Shown: in pieces, positions 1 through 11,318 of the stretch
How positions within the stretch are numbered: the stretch's first letter is position 1
Layout of the letters: every line of letters starts with the position of its first letter
NCBI RefSeq assembly: GCF_000499845.2
Contig: NC_023749.2
Span: forward strand, 21,463,176-21,527,175
Length of the DNA stretch: 64,000 nucleotides
Origin: Phaseolus vulgaris
Lineage: Eukaryota > Streptophyta > Magnoliopsida > Fabales > Fabaceae
Reading direction: 5' to 3'
Notes under the pieces: model-generated
Seen by the model: the letters and a program-made list of their open reading frames with translations, nothing else
Told to the model about the DNA's origin: nothing
Databases searched by the model: none
Made by a program: the position numbers and the translations under genes

Positions 1-3000
1 TAGTTTTTTTGTGGTAGTTGCATGGATTTATTGTATATATTTGATAGATCAGTCTCTACAGTAGTGATAGATATTGGTTTTCAAGAAATTTGCATGACGA
101 AAAGACTTGAAACTAGTTTTTTTGTGGTAGTTGCATGAATTTATTGTATGAGTCTCTATGGTAGTGATAGACATTGGTTTTCTAGAAATTAGCATGAAAA
201 GACTTGAAACTAGGTTTTTTTTGTGGTAGTTGCATGCATTTATTGTATATATTTGATAAACGAGTCTCTACAGTAGTGATAGATATTGGTTTTCAAGAAA
301 TTAGCATGAAGAAAAGACTTGAAACAAGTTTTTTTTTGTGGTAGTTGCATGAATTTGTTGTATGAGTCTCTATGGTAGTGATAGATATTGGTTTTCAAGA
401 AATTAGCATGAAAAGACTTGAAACTAGTTTTTTTTGTCGTAGTTGCATGCATTTATTGTATATATTTGATAGATGAGTCTCTACAGTAGTGATAGATATT
501 GGTTTTCAAGAAATTAGCATGAAATGAGATGAAACTAGTTTTTTTGGGTAGTTGCATGAATTTATAGTATATATTTGATAGATGAGTCTCTACAGTAGTG
601 ATAAATATTGGTTTTCAAGAAATTAGCATGAAAATACTTGAAACTAGGTTTTTTGTGGTAGTTGCATGAATATATTGTAAATATTTGACTCATGTGTCTT
701 TAGATAGTTTATAATAGTGATAGATATTGATTTACAAGAAATTACCATGAAAAGATTCGAAACTAGTTTTTTTTATGTAGCTGCATGAATTTATTGTATA
801 AATTTGATAGATGAGGCTCACTAGTAGTGATAAACATTGGTTTTCAAGTAATTAGGGAGAAAACACTTGAAACTAGTTTTTTTGTGGTAGTTGCATGAGT
901 CTCTATGGTAGTGATAGACATTGGTTTTCAAGAAATTAGCATGAAAAGAATTGAAACTAGTTTTTTTGTGGTAGTTGCATGTATTTATTGAATATATTTG
1001 ATAGATGAGTGTCTACAGTAGTGATAGACATTGGTTTTCAAGAAATTATCATGAAGAAAAGACTTGAAACTAGTTTTTTTGTGGTAGTTGCATGAATTTA
1101 TTGTACGAGTCTCTATGGTAGTGATAGACATTGGTTTTCCAGAAATTACCATGAAAAGACTTGAAACTAGTTTTTGTTGTGGTAGTTGCATGCATTTATT
1201 GTATATATTTGATAGATGAGTCTCTACAGTAGTGATAGATATTGGTTTTCAAGAAATTAGCATGAAAATACTTGAAACTTGGTTTTTTGTGGTAGTTGCA
1301 TGAATATATAGTATATATTTGACACATGTGTCTTTAGATAGTTTATAATACTGATAGATGTTGATTTACAAGAAATTACCATGAAAAGACTCAAAACTAG
1401 TTTTTTTTTATGTAGTTGCACGAATTTATTGTATAAATTTGATTGATGAGTCTCACTAGTAGTGATAAACATTGGTTTTCAAGAAATTAGCATGTAAAGC
1501 ATTGAAAATAGTTTTTTTGTGGTAGTTGCATGCATTTATTGTATATATTTGATAGATAAGTCTCTACAGTAGTGATAGACATTGGTTTTCAAGAAATTAG
1601 CATAAAGAAAAGACTTGAAACTAGTTTTTTTGTGGTAGTTGCATGAATTTATTGTATGAGTCTCTATGGTAGTGATAAACATTGGTTTTCAAGAAATTAG
1701 CATGAAAAGACTTGAAACTAGTGTTTTTTTTGGTATTTATTGTATATATTTGATAGATGAGTCTCTACAGTAGTGATAGATATTGGTTTTCAAGAAATTA
1801 GAATGAAGAAAAGACTTTAAACTAGTTTTTTTGTGGTAGTTGCATGAATTTATTGTATGAGTCTCTATGGTAGTGATAAACATTGGTTTTCAAGAAATTA
1901 GCATGAAAAGACTTGAAACTTGTCTTTTTTGTGGTATTTATTGTATATATTTGATAGATGAGTCTCTACAGTAGTGATAGATATTGGTTTTCAAGAAATT
2001 AGTATGAAATGAGATGAAACTAGTTATTTTGTGGTAGTTGCATGAATTTATAATATATATTCGATAGATAAATCTCTACAGTAGTGATAGATATTGGTTT
2101 TCAAGAAATTCGCATGAAAATACTTGAAACTAGGTTTTTTGTGGTAGTTGCATGAATATATTGTATATATTTGTCACATGTGTCTTTAGATAGTTTATAA
2201 TAGTGATAGACATTGATTTACAAGAAATTACCACGAAAAGACTCGAAACTAGTTTTTTTTTTTGTAGCTACATGAATTTATTAATATATTTCATAGATGA
2301 CTCTCTACAGTAGTGATAGACATTTGTTTTCAAGAAATTAGCATGAAAAGAACTGAAACTAGTTTTTTTGTGGTGGTTGCATGGATTTATTGTATATATT
2401 TGATAGATCAGTCTCTACAGTAGTGATAGACATTGGTTTTCAAGAAATTTGCATGAAGAAAAGACTTGAAACTAGTTTTTTTGTGGTAGTTGCATGAATT
2501 TATTGTATATATTTGATAGATGAGTCTCTGCAGTAGTGATAGACATTGGTTTTCAAGAAATTAGCATGTAAAGAATTGAAACTAGTTTTTTTGTGGTAGT
2601 TGGATGCATTTATTGTATATATTTCATAGATGAGTCTCTACAGTAGTGATAGACATTGGTTTTCAAGAAATTAGCATGAAAAGAATTGAAACTAGTTTTT
2701 TTGTGGTAGTTGCATGCATTTATTGTATATATTTGATAGATGAGTCTCTACAGTAGTGATAGATATTGGTTTTCAAGAAATTAGCATGAAAATACTTGAA
2801 ACTTGGTTTTTTGTGGTAGTTGCATGAATATATAGTATATATTTGACACATGTGTCTTTAGATAGTTTATAATACTGATAGATGTTGATTTACAAGAAAT
2901 TACCATGAAAAGACTCAAAACTAGTTTTTTTTTATGTAGTTGCACGAATTTATTGTATAAATTTGATTGATGAGTCTCACTAGTAGTGATAAACATTGGT

Positions 3001-6000
3001 TTTCAAGAAATTAGCATGTAAAGCATTGAAAATAGTTTTTTTGTGGTAGTTGCATGCATTTATTGTATATATTTGATAGATAAGTCTCTACAGTAGTGAT
3101 AGACATTGGTTTTCAAGAAATTAGCATAAAGAAAAGACTTGAAACTAGTTTTTTTGTGGTAGTTGCATGAATTTATTGTATGAGTCTCTATGGTAGTGAT
3201 AAACATTGGTTTTCAAGAAATTAGCATGAAAAGACTTGAAACTAGTGTTTTTTTTGGTATTTATTGTATATATTTGATAGATGAGTCTCTACAGTAGTGA
3301 TAGATATTGGTTTTCAAGAAATTAGAATGAAGAAAAGACTTTAAACTAGTTTTTTTGTGGTAGTTGCATGAATTTATTGTATGAGTCTCTATGGTAGTGA
3401 TAAACATTGGTTTTCAAGAAATTAGCATGAAAAGACTTGAAACTTGTCTTTTTTGTGGTATTTATTGTATATATTTGATAGATGAGTCTCTACAGTAGTG
3501 ATAGATATTGGTTTTCAAGAAATTAGTATGAAATGAGATGAAACTAGTTATTTTGTGGTAGTTGCATGAATTTATAATATATATTCGATAGATAAATCTC
3601 TACAGTAGTGATAGATATTGGTTTTCAAGAAATTCGCATGAAAATACTTGAAACTAGGTTTTTTGTGGTAGTTGCATGAATATATTGTATATATTTGTCA
3701 CATGTGTCTTTAGATAGTTTATAATAGTGATAGACATTGATTTACAAGAAATTACCACGAAAAGACTCGAAACTAGTTTTTTTTTTTGTAGCTACATGAA
3801 TTTATTAATATATTTCATAGATGACTCTCTACAGTAGTGATAGACATTTGTTTTCAAGAAATTAGCATGAAAAGAACTGAAACTAGTTTTTTTGTGGTGG
3901 TTGCATGGATTTATTGTATATATTTGATAGATCAGTCTCTACAGTAGTGATAGACATTGGTTTTCAAGAAATTTGCATGAAGAAAAGACTTGAAACTAGT
4001 TTTTTTGTGGTAGTTGCATGAATTTATTGTATATATTTGATAGATGAGTCTCTGCAGTAGTGATAGACATTGGTTTTCAAGAAATTAGCATGTAAAGAAT
4101 TGAAACTAGTTTTTTTGTGGTAGTTGGATGCATTTATTGTATATATTTCATAGATGAGTCTCTACAGTAGTGATAGACATTGGTTTTCAAGAAATTAGCA
4201 TGAAAAGAATTGAAACTAGTTTTTTTGTGGTAGTTGCATGCATTTATTGTATATATTTGATAGATGAGTCTCTACAGTAGTGATAGATATTGGTTTTCAA
4301 GAAATTAGCATGAAAATACTTGAAACTTGGTTTTTTGTGGTAGTTGCATGAATATATAATATATATTTGACACATGTGTCTTTAGATAGTTTATAATACT
4401 GATAGATGTCGATTTACAAGAAATTACCATGAAAAGACTCGAAACTAGTTTTTTTTATGTAGTTGCACGAATTTATTGTATAAATTTGATTGATGAGTCT
4501 CACTAGTAGTGATAAACATTGGTTTTCAAGTAATTAGGAAGAAAATAGTTGAAACTAGCTTTTTATTGGTAGTTGCATGAATTTATTGATATATTTCATA
4601 GATGACTCTCTACAGTAGTGATAGACATTGGTTTTCAAGAAATTTGCATGAAGAAAAGACTTGAAACTAGTTTTTTTGTGGTAGTTGCATGAATTTATTG
4701 TATATATTTGATAGATGAGTCTCTACAGTAGTGATAGACATTGGTTTTCAAGAAATTAGCATGTAAAGAATTGAAACTAGTATTTTTGTGGTAGTTGGAT
4801 GCATTTATTGTATATATTTCATATATGAGTCTCTACAGTAGTGATAGACATTGGTTTTCGAGAAATTAGCATGAAAAGAATTGAAACTAGTTTTTTTGTG
4901 GTAGTTGCGTGCATTTATTAGATATATTTGATAGATGAGTCTCTACAGTAGTGATAGATATTGGTTTTCAAGAAATTAGCATAAAGAAAAGAATTGAAAC
5001 TAGTTTTTTTGTGATAGTTGCATGAGTCTCTATGGTAGTGATAGACATTGGTTTTCAAGAAATTAGCATGAAAAGAATTGAAACTAGTTTTTTTGTGGTA
5101 GGTGCATGCATTTATTGTATATATTTGATAGATGAGTCTCTACAGTAGTGATAGATATTGGTTTTCATGAAATTAGCATGAAATGAGATGAAACTAGTTT
5201 TTTTTGTGGTAGTTGCATGAATTTATTGATATATTTCATAGATGATTCTCTACAGTAGTGATAGACATTGGTTTTCAAGAAATTAGCATGAAAAGACTCG
5301 AAACTAGTTTTTTTTTTGTGGTAGTTGCATGCATTTATTGTACATATTTGAAACACGGGTCTCCATAGTAATGATAGATATTGGTTTTCAAGAAATTAGC
5401 ATGAAATGAGATGAAACTAGTTTTTTTGTGGTAGTTGCATGAATTTATTGTATATATTCGATAGATGACTCTCTATAATAGTGATACACATTGGTTTTCA
5501 AGAAATTAGCATTAAAATACTTCAAACTATGTTTTTTGTGGTAGTTGCATGAATATATTGTATATATTTGAGACATGTGTCTTTAGATAATTTATAATAG
5601 TGATAGACATTGATTTACAAGAAATTACCATGAAAAGACTCGAAACTAGTTTTTTTTTATGTAGTTGCATGAATTTATTGTATAAATTTGATAGATGAAT
5701 CTCACTAGTAGTGATAAACATTGGTTTTCAAGTAATTGGGAAGAAAAGACTTGAAACTAGTTTTTTATTGGTAGTTGCATGAATTTATTGATATATTTCA
5801 TAGTTGACTCTCTACAGTAGTGATAGACATTGGTTTTCAAGAAATTAGTATGAAAAGTATTGAAACTAGTTTTTTTGTGGTAGTTGCATGCTTTTATTGT
5901 ATATATTTGATAGATGACTCTGTACAGTACTGATAGATATTGGTTTTCAAGAAACTAGCATGAAGAAAAGACATGAAACTAGTTTTTTTGTGGTATTTGC

Positions 6001-7940
6001 ATGAATTTATTGTATGAGTCTCTATGGTAGTGATAAACTTTGGTTTTCAAAAAATTAGCATGAAAAGACTTGAAACTAGTTTTTTTTTTGTGGTAGTTGC
6101 ATGCATTTATTGTATAAATTTGATAGATGAGTCTCTACAGTAGTGATAGATATTGGTTTTCAAGAAATTAGCATGAAATGAGATGAAACTAGTTTTTTTT
6201 GTGGTAGTTGCATGAATTTATAGTATATATTCGATAGATGAGTCTCTATAGTAGTGATAGATATTGATTTTCAAGAAATTAGCATGAAAACACTTGAAAC
6301 TAGGTTTTTTGTGGTAGTTGCATGCATTTATTGTATATATTTGATAGATGAGTCTCGACAGTAGTGATAGATATTGGTTTTCAAGAAATTAGCATGAAAT
6401 GAGATGAAACTAGTTTTCTTGTGGTAGTTGCATGAATTTATAGTATATACTCGATAGATGAGTCTCTATAGTGGTGATAGATATTGATTTTCAAGAAATT
6501 AGCATGAAAATACTTGAAACTAATTTTTTTTTTGGTAGTTGCATGAATTTATTGTATGATTCTCTATGGTAGTGATAGACATTGGTTTTCAAGAAATTAG
6601 CATGAAAAGACTTGAAACTAGTTTTTTTTTTGTGGTAGTTGCAAGCATTTAGTGTATATATTTGATAGATGAGTCTCGATAGTAGTGATAAATATTGGTT
6701 TTCCAGAAATTAGCACGAAGAAAAGACATGAAACTAGTTTTTTTGTGGTAGTTGCATGAATTTATTGTATGAGTCTCTATGGTAGTGATAGACATTGGTT
6801 TTCAAGAAATTAGCATTAAAAAACTTGAAACTAGTTTTTTTTTTGTGTTAGTTGCATGCATTTATTGTATATATTTGATAGATGAGTCTCTATAGTAGCG
6901 ATAGATATTGGTTTTCAAGAAATTAGCATGAAATGAGATGAAACTACTTTTTTTTTTGTAGTTGCATGAATATATAGTATATACTCGATATAGGAGTCTC
7001 TATAGTAGTGATAGATATTGCTTTTCAAGAAATTAGCATGAAAATACTTGAAACTAGGTTTTTGGTGGTAGTTGCATGAATTAATTGTATGATTCTCTAT
7101 GGTAGTGATAGACATTGGTTTTCAAGAAATTAGCATGAAAAGACTTGAATCTAGTTTTTTTTTGTGGTAGTTGCATGTATTAATTGTATATATTTGATAG
7201 ATGAGTCTCTATAGTAGTGATAGATATTGGTTTTCAAGAAATTAGCATGAAGAAAAGACTTGAAACTAGTTTTTTTGTGGTAGTTGCATGAATTTATTGT
7301 ATGAGTCTCTATGGTAGTGATAAACATTGGTTTTCAAGAAATTAGCATGAAAAGACTTGAAACTAGTCTTTTTTGTGGTATTTATTGTATATATTCGATA
7401 GATGAGTCTCTACAGTAGTGATAGATATTGGTTTTCAAGAAATTAGCATGAAATGAGATGAAACTAGTTTTTTTGTGGTAGTTGCATGAATTTATAGTAT
7501 ATATTCGATAGATAAATCTCTACAGTAGTGATAGATATTGGTTTTCAAGAAATTAGCATGAAAAGACTCTAAACTAGGTTTTTTTATGTAGCTGCATGAA
7601 TTTATTGTATAAATTTGATAGATGAGTCTCACTAGTAGTGATAAACATTGGTTTCCAAGTAATTAGGAAGAAAAGAGTTGAAACTAGTTTTTTATTGGTA
7701 GTTGCATGAATTTATTGATATATTTAATAGATGACTCTCTACAGTAGTGATAGACATTAGTATGAAAATACTTGAAACTAGTTTTTTTGTGGTAGATGCA
7801 TGAATTTATTGTATATATTTGGCTCATGTGTCTTTAGATAGTGTATAACAGTGATAGACATTGATTTACAAGAAATTACCATGAAAAGACTCGAAACTAG
7901 TTTTTTTTATGTAGCTGCATGAATTTATTGTATAAATTTG
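1..7940. repeat. Satellite array, block 1 (about 97/110-bp monomers)
   Basis: Tandem AT-rich satellite with no coding content. Each monomer contains a poly-T run (6-11 T), then GTGGTAGTTGCATGAATTTA, a variable middle, TAGTGATAGA(C/T)ATTGG, TTTTCAAGAAATTAGCATGA and a variable AAGACTTGAAAC end. Short monomers are about 97 bp. Long ones of about 110 bp carry the extra segment TATATTTGATAGATGAG, and some carry an AAG insertion in GAAGAAAAGAC. Divergent monomer types recur in order (for example ones with ACACATGTGTCTTTAGATAG, or TATGTAGCTGCATG), so the array has higher-order structure. It ends abruptly at about 7940, where truncated element A begins. Small open frames of 60-70 codons inside it are by-products of the repeat. 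Confidence 0.95.
1177..4224. repeat. Near-identical 1,524-bp tandem block duplication in the satellite
   Basis: Two adjacent satellite blocks, about 1177-2700 and 2701-4224, match almost base for base at a 1,524-bp offset. They share private variants such as GAATGAAGAAAAGACTTTAA (1801 and 3325), TTGAAAATAG (near 1503 and 3027) and ACCACGAAAAGACTC (near 2230 and 3754). Similarity continues into a third, more diverged start at about 4225-4500, with changes such as GTATATATT to ATATATATT. Ordinary neighbouring monomers differ far more, so the duplication is recent, most simply by unequal exchange. Exact block edges are uncertain by some tens of bases. Confidence 0.85.
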
Positions 7941-9075
7941 ACCCAACATGTTATCTGCATAGAGCGAAAATGCATGGGTTAACTCAGAGAGAAAATAAGT
8001 GCATAAGGCAGGATGCAGCAAAGCAGATGATCGGTGGGCTTAAATAAAACCAAAGTCTTGCGCATAACGCACAAGACGCTCAGAAACAGTTAAACAGAAG
8101 CAGTACTAAAACAACAGTTTAAATGTTCTAACCTATTCGAATTTCGAGTTGGTCCTCGTAGAATTCGAAGCAGATCAGGGTGGTGGTGAGGAAAATGATG
8201 TTGGCCTCCGCCACGCTTTTCCAAAAGAGGCAGAGATCCCTGTCCAACGCTCCCATGCTATCAGGACTTCTGGGCCTCCTGAAGCAGCTCTTGGACTCTT
8301 TTTTCCCCTTGTCCACCCAGTACAAGGGGAAGCCGTCGAGTAGGGAGGCGTCTTTGTCGTTAGGGCGCACTTGGACGAACTTCCCCTTCCAGTCTTTATA
8401 GGATTGCTGGAAGATGGAGAAGATCGACCTCCCAGCGATCCCATTCAAGCTAACCCACAGGCGGTCTCCCGGGTGCTTGGCCTCGAAGAGAAACAGAAAT
8501 ACATCTACGGATGCGGGCAACCCCAGATGGTCGCACATCACTTGGAACGCTCGCACAAACGCCCAACTGTTGGGATGGAGCTGGGCGGCGGCGATGTTGA
8601 GCTCGGTAAGGAGCTCCCTTTCAAAACGGGTGAAAGGGAACTTGAGCTTCACCTTCTTGAATAAGGTTGTGTAGACGAAGCAGAAGGGCCCGTCAGCGCT
8701 CACCTTATCGTCGGCACAAACGGGCAGATCGGGGGGGCAAGGTAGCACTATCATCTTTTCATCGTGCTCCTTATGAAATGTTTGGTGAGGCTCATCCCCC
8801 TTAGTCAATCGCAAGACTGCTCCAGCAGTGTTCACGGAAGACGTTTCCCTCAACAGGGTTGAGTTGGCCCAGGGGTAGAGTTCTTTGAAGTCTGGCAGGG
8901 GAACGGGGGCTCCTCCGGCGATAGGTGGAGTCGCCTGGGCCAGGTTGGGGCGGGAAGGTGCAGGCCTCTCAGCCTGGGAAGATGAAGCACCGCGTGCTCG
9001 CGGTGGGATGAGTGCTTGAGAAGAGGGGTGTCGTGATGAAGGAGGAGGATTCGGGGTGATCTTTGAGCGGGTCAT
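7941..9075 (-). pseudogene. Antisense accessory gene of element A, exon 1 plus stub of exon 2
   Basis: Minus-strand gene of the retrotransposon, opposite in sense to gag-pol. Exon 1 (9075-8133, 943 nt) is open throughout and starts at the ATG giving MTRSKITPNPPPSS, the conserved start in all copies. An AG/GT donor lies at 8133/8132, and the acceptor TGCAG ends at 7955, so the intron is 8132-7955. Exon 2 begins DNMLG but is cut off after 14 nt. The protein has a Ser/Pro-rich first 75 residues. A domain of about 200 residues follows, including LTRFERELLTELNIAAAQLH-type sequence, LGLPASVDVFLFLFEA and DRLWVSLN, resembling the Transposase_28 'putative gypsy type transposon' family; here the first motif reads FTRFERELL. 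Function is unknown. The coiled-coil half is deleted, so the product cannot be complete. Confidence 0.8.
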
Positions 9076-9676
9076 TCTCGAAGCTGCAAAGGAAGAAGAA
9101 AAGGAAAAATGATCAGGGTTCGCAGAGGCTGACTCGATCGTGGGAGAAGGGTGAAAAGCGAACGAACGAAGGTTCGTTGCGACGATTGACGAAGCCCTAA
9201 GTTACGTAGAAGGAGAAATGGAAAAAGCAACCCACAGCGTATGCACCAGACAGTTACAGGATGATGCGAATCGGTTAAAATGCAAGAAAAACCAGCAGAA
9301 GAAGGAAAGTAGGTACCTTTTGATGATCAGGAAGACGACGAAGGATGATGGTGATTCAGAATGTTGGAGAGCGCTGAGAGTTTTTTGCAGGAGGAAGTTA
9401 GAGCGTTTGTGAATACGAAGAAAAGTGATGGAACAGTGTGGAGTGAAAATGGGTTTAAGAGTTTTTTCGAAATGGGTTTGGGAAGCGCAAACGGTAACTG
9501 AAGGTAAGCGTTGATGAAGCCACGTGTCGAACGATGGGTGAGGGGTTTGGTGGAGCGTCAGAGACGTAGAAGGTACAACCGCTTGGAATTCTGCGTCAGT
9601 GCCACGTAGACCGGTGTTGACGTGACTCTTCTAGTCTTTTCGCTGGACAAGTCTTTGCTTAAGACTGGGGGGCTTG
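9076..9676 (-). other. Element A region upstream of the accessory gene, with putative 5'-UTR intron and polypurine tract
   Basis: No long reading frame. Read on the minus strand, an AG/GTACC donor lies at 9317/9316 and a pyrimidine-rich acceptor CTTCCTTTGCAG ends at 9084, just before the accessory ATG, giving a possible 233-bp 5'-UTR intron. The same pair sits at the matching place in B, C and D. On the plus strand the region ends with AAGACTGGGGGGCTTG, a polypurine tract directly before the LTR start TGTACC at 9677. No clear TATA box was seen for the antisense transcript. Confidence 0.55.
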
Positions 9677-10846
9677 TGTACCGCCCTGGTAGTCGGAAGT
9701 GATGACGTGGCATCCAGCTACAGTATAGGCGTGTTGACAAGGCGCCAGGTTGGCAGAAGGGAAGGAAGTCGGGGGGCTCGTGAAGTCGCCAGTTATTAAG
9801 TTGGCGTGTTCCGATCTCCAGCATACCAGAATCGGCGATCACCGGGTTAAAGATGAAGTCGCCAGATGTAAACTCAGGCGACCTAGTGATTGGAGATCGC
9901 CAGAGCAAGCACATCGCCAGAGATGAAGGTGGTGCAGATTATGAAGGCGGCCGGCGAGACCACAGGGAAGGTGTACGAAGGCACCCTAACTCGCCAATTC
10001 CAGTAGAGATCGCGCTCCCAAGGATCAGTTACGAAGAAGGAGAAACAGCAAAAACAACCCACAACGTATGCACCAGACAGTTAAAGGATGATGCGAATCG
10101 GTTAAAATGCAGGAAAACCCAGCAGAAGAAGGAAAAGAAGTACCTTTTTATGATTGGAAGAGTGATGAAAGAAGTTGGTGATTCAGGAGGTTGAAGAACG
10201 TTGAGAGCTTTTTTGCAGAAGAGAGTTGGAGTGTCTGAGAATACGAAGAAAGTGATGGAACAGTGGAGCGAAATGGGTTTAAGGATTTTTCGAAATGGGT
10301 TTGGGAAGCGCAAACGTTAACTGAAGGTAACCGTTGATGAAGCCACGTGTCGAGCGATGGGTGAGGTGTTTGGTGGAGCGTCAGAGAAGCAGAAAGTACA
10401 ACCGCTTGAAATTCTGCGCCAGTGCCACGTAGATCGGTATTGACGTGACTCTTTTAGTCTTTTCGCTGGACAAGTCTTCGCTTAAGACTGGGGGGCTTGT
10501 GTACCGCCCTGGTAGTCGGAAGTGATGACGTGGCATCAAGTTACAGTATAAGCGTGTTGACGAGACGCCAGGTTGGCAGAAGGGAAGGAAGTCGGGGGGC
10601 TCGTGAAGTCGCCAGTTATGAAGTTGGCGTGCTCCGATCTCCAAAATACCAGAACCGGCGATCACCGGGTTAAAGATGAAATCGCCAGATGTAAACTCAG
10701 GCGACCAAGTGATTGGAGATCGCCAGAGCAAGCGCATCGCCGAAGATGAAGGTGGTGCAGATTATGAAGGCGGCCGGCGAGACCACAGGGAAGGTGTACG
10801 AAGGCACCCTAACTCGCCAATTCTAGTAGAGATCGCGCTCCCAAGT
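9200..10846 (+). repeat. About 825-bp tandem duplication spanning the internal/LTR junction of element A
   Basis: The segment from AGTTACGTAGAAGGAG (9200) through the polypurine tract and the first ~345 bp of the LTR is repeated from AGTTACGAAGAAGGAG (10027). The LTR starts are 823 bp apart (9677 and 10500). The junction near 10020 reads CTCCCAAG/GATCAGTTACG, where the intact LTR has CTCCCAAG/TTAGTTATGC. The two copies differ at scattered sites and small indels, so the duplication is not very recent. Confidence 0.82.
9677..10022 (+). repeat. Partial LTR (first ~345 bp), element A
   Basis: Begins TGTACCGCCCTGGTAGTCGG right after a polypurine tract, like a true LTR start, but breaks off after CTCCCAAG, before the TATA-box region. 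It is followed by a second copy of the element's internal 3' region. This is a by-product of the local tandem duplication and lacks the promoter, transcript start and 3' end. Confidence 0.85.
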
Positions 10847-11318
10847 TAGTTATGCACTGGGCAGTACCATGCATAAGTAACTTAGCCAAAAGAGAGTCAG
10901 AAGCAGCGCCCAAGTCAAGGGGCTCCAGATGATGGCACGTGTACGACTGCATGCGAGCCACTTGTCCAGGTGCGTAACTGCCAGGAGAGAGAAAGTGACC
11001 AGGTATAAAAGGGTTCCCCAACGAACTTCTGAGGTACGCACGTTCAGATTGTATTCTTTACGCTTGCGAGTTCTTGAGCATACTGTGAGAGAGAACATTG
11101 CACGGTTCCTTGAGAGTTCTTGAGTGTTTGCTCTTGAAGTATTTGGTGGTTCAGTCACTGACTTGGGCGTTGGACTGCGATCGGCCGCAGCGGCGCCGCT
11201 CTGTTCTTTTGCAGGTTCTTGAGGTGGATCGTGACGAAGGACGGAGGTTGAAGCGGTGCGCACGTCGATCCAAGTTTGACGAGGCAAGTTCCAACGTTCT
11301 GGTCAACAGGCAGGATCA
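10500..11318 (+). repeat. 3' LTR of element A
   Basis: Full LTR of 819 bp, TGTACCGCC...CAGGCAGGATCA, with terminal TG/CA. It is preceded by the polypurine tract AAGACTGGGGGGCTTG and followed directly by satellite (GTAGTGATAGG). The matching 5' LTR is missing from the window, so no target duplication can be checked. It contains a TATA-like box at 11004. Confidence 0.92.
10936..11010 (+). promoter_or_regulatory. LTR promoter module, element A (G-box plus TATA)
   Basis: CACGTG at 10936-10941 lies about 65 bp upstream of TATAAAA (11004-11010). The second G-box present in C, D and E is mutated here (CCACTTGTCC), and the TATA box differs from the family's TATATAA. The position fits the U3/R boundary of the LTR, but promoter activity is inferred from sequence only. 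Confidence 0.5.

Larger units (their letters stand above)
7941..11318 (+). mobile_element. Element A: 5'-truncated Tat-type gypsy retrotransposon
   Basis: Only the 3' end of the element remains: 14 nt of accessory exon 2, its intron and exon 1 (minus strand), the region upstream of that gene, a duplicated polypurine-tract/LTR-start segment and one full LTR ending in CA at 11318. The left LTR, gag and pol are absent. The left junction at about 7940/7941 passes directly from satellite (TATAAATTTGA) into accessory exon 2, sharing about 2 bases, so the 5' part was lost by deletion or illegitimate recombination rather than by insertion of a short copy. Satellite resumes at 11319. Its LTR resembles that of E more than those of C or D. 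Confidence 0.88.

Noticed and set aside
240..7115. Minus-strand open frames of 60-71 codons with related sequences (MFITTSE..., MQLPQKK...) in the satellite
   Set aside because: They follow the satellite monomer period, vary with each monomer and end at random; they are by-products of a tandem repeat, not a gene family.
1..7940. CRISPR-like alternation of conserved and variable segments
   Set aside because: Conserved parts are most of the monomer and the 'spacers' are related variants; this is a plant satellite, not a CRISPR array.
9558..9914. Minus-strand open frame across the LTR start of A, repeated at 10381-10737 and 55997-56359
   Set aside because: It spans the polypurine tract and LTR boundary, lacks a domain and recurs only because the LTR recurs.
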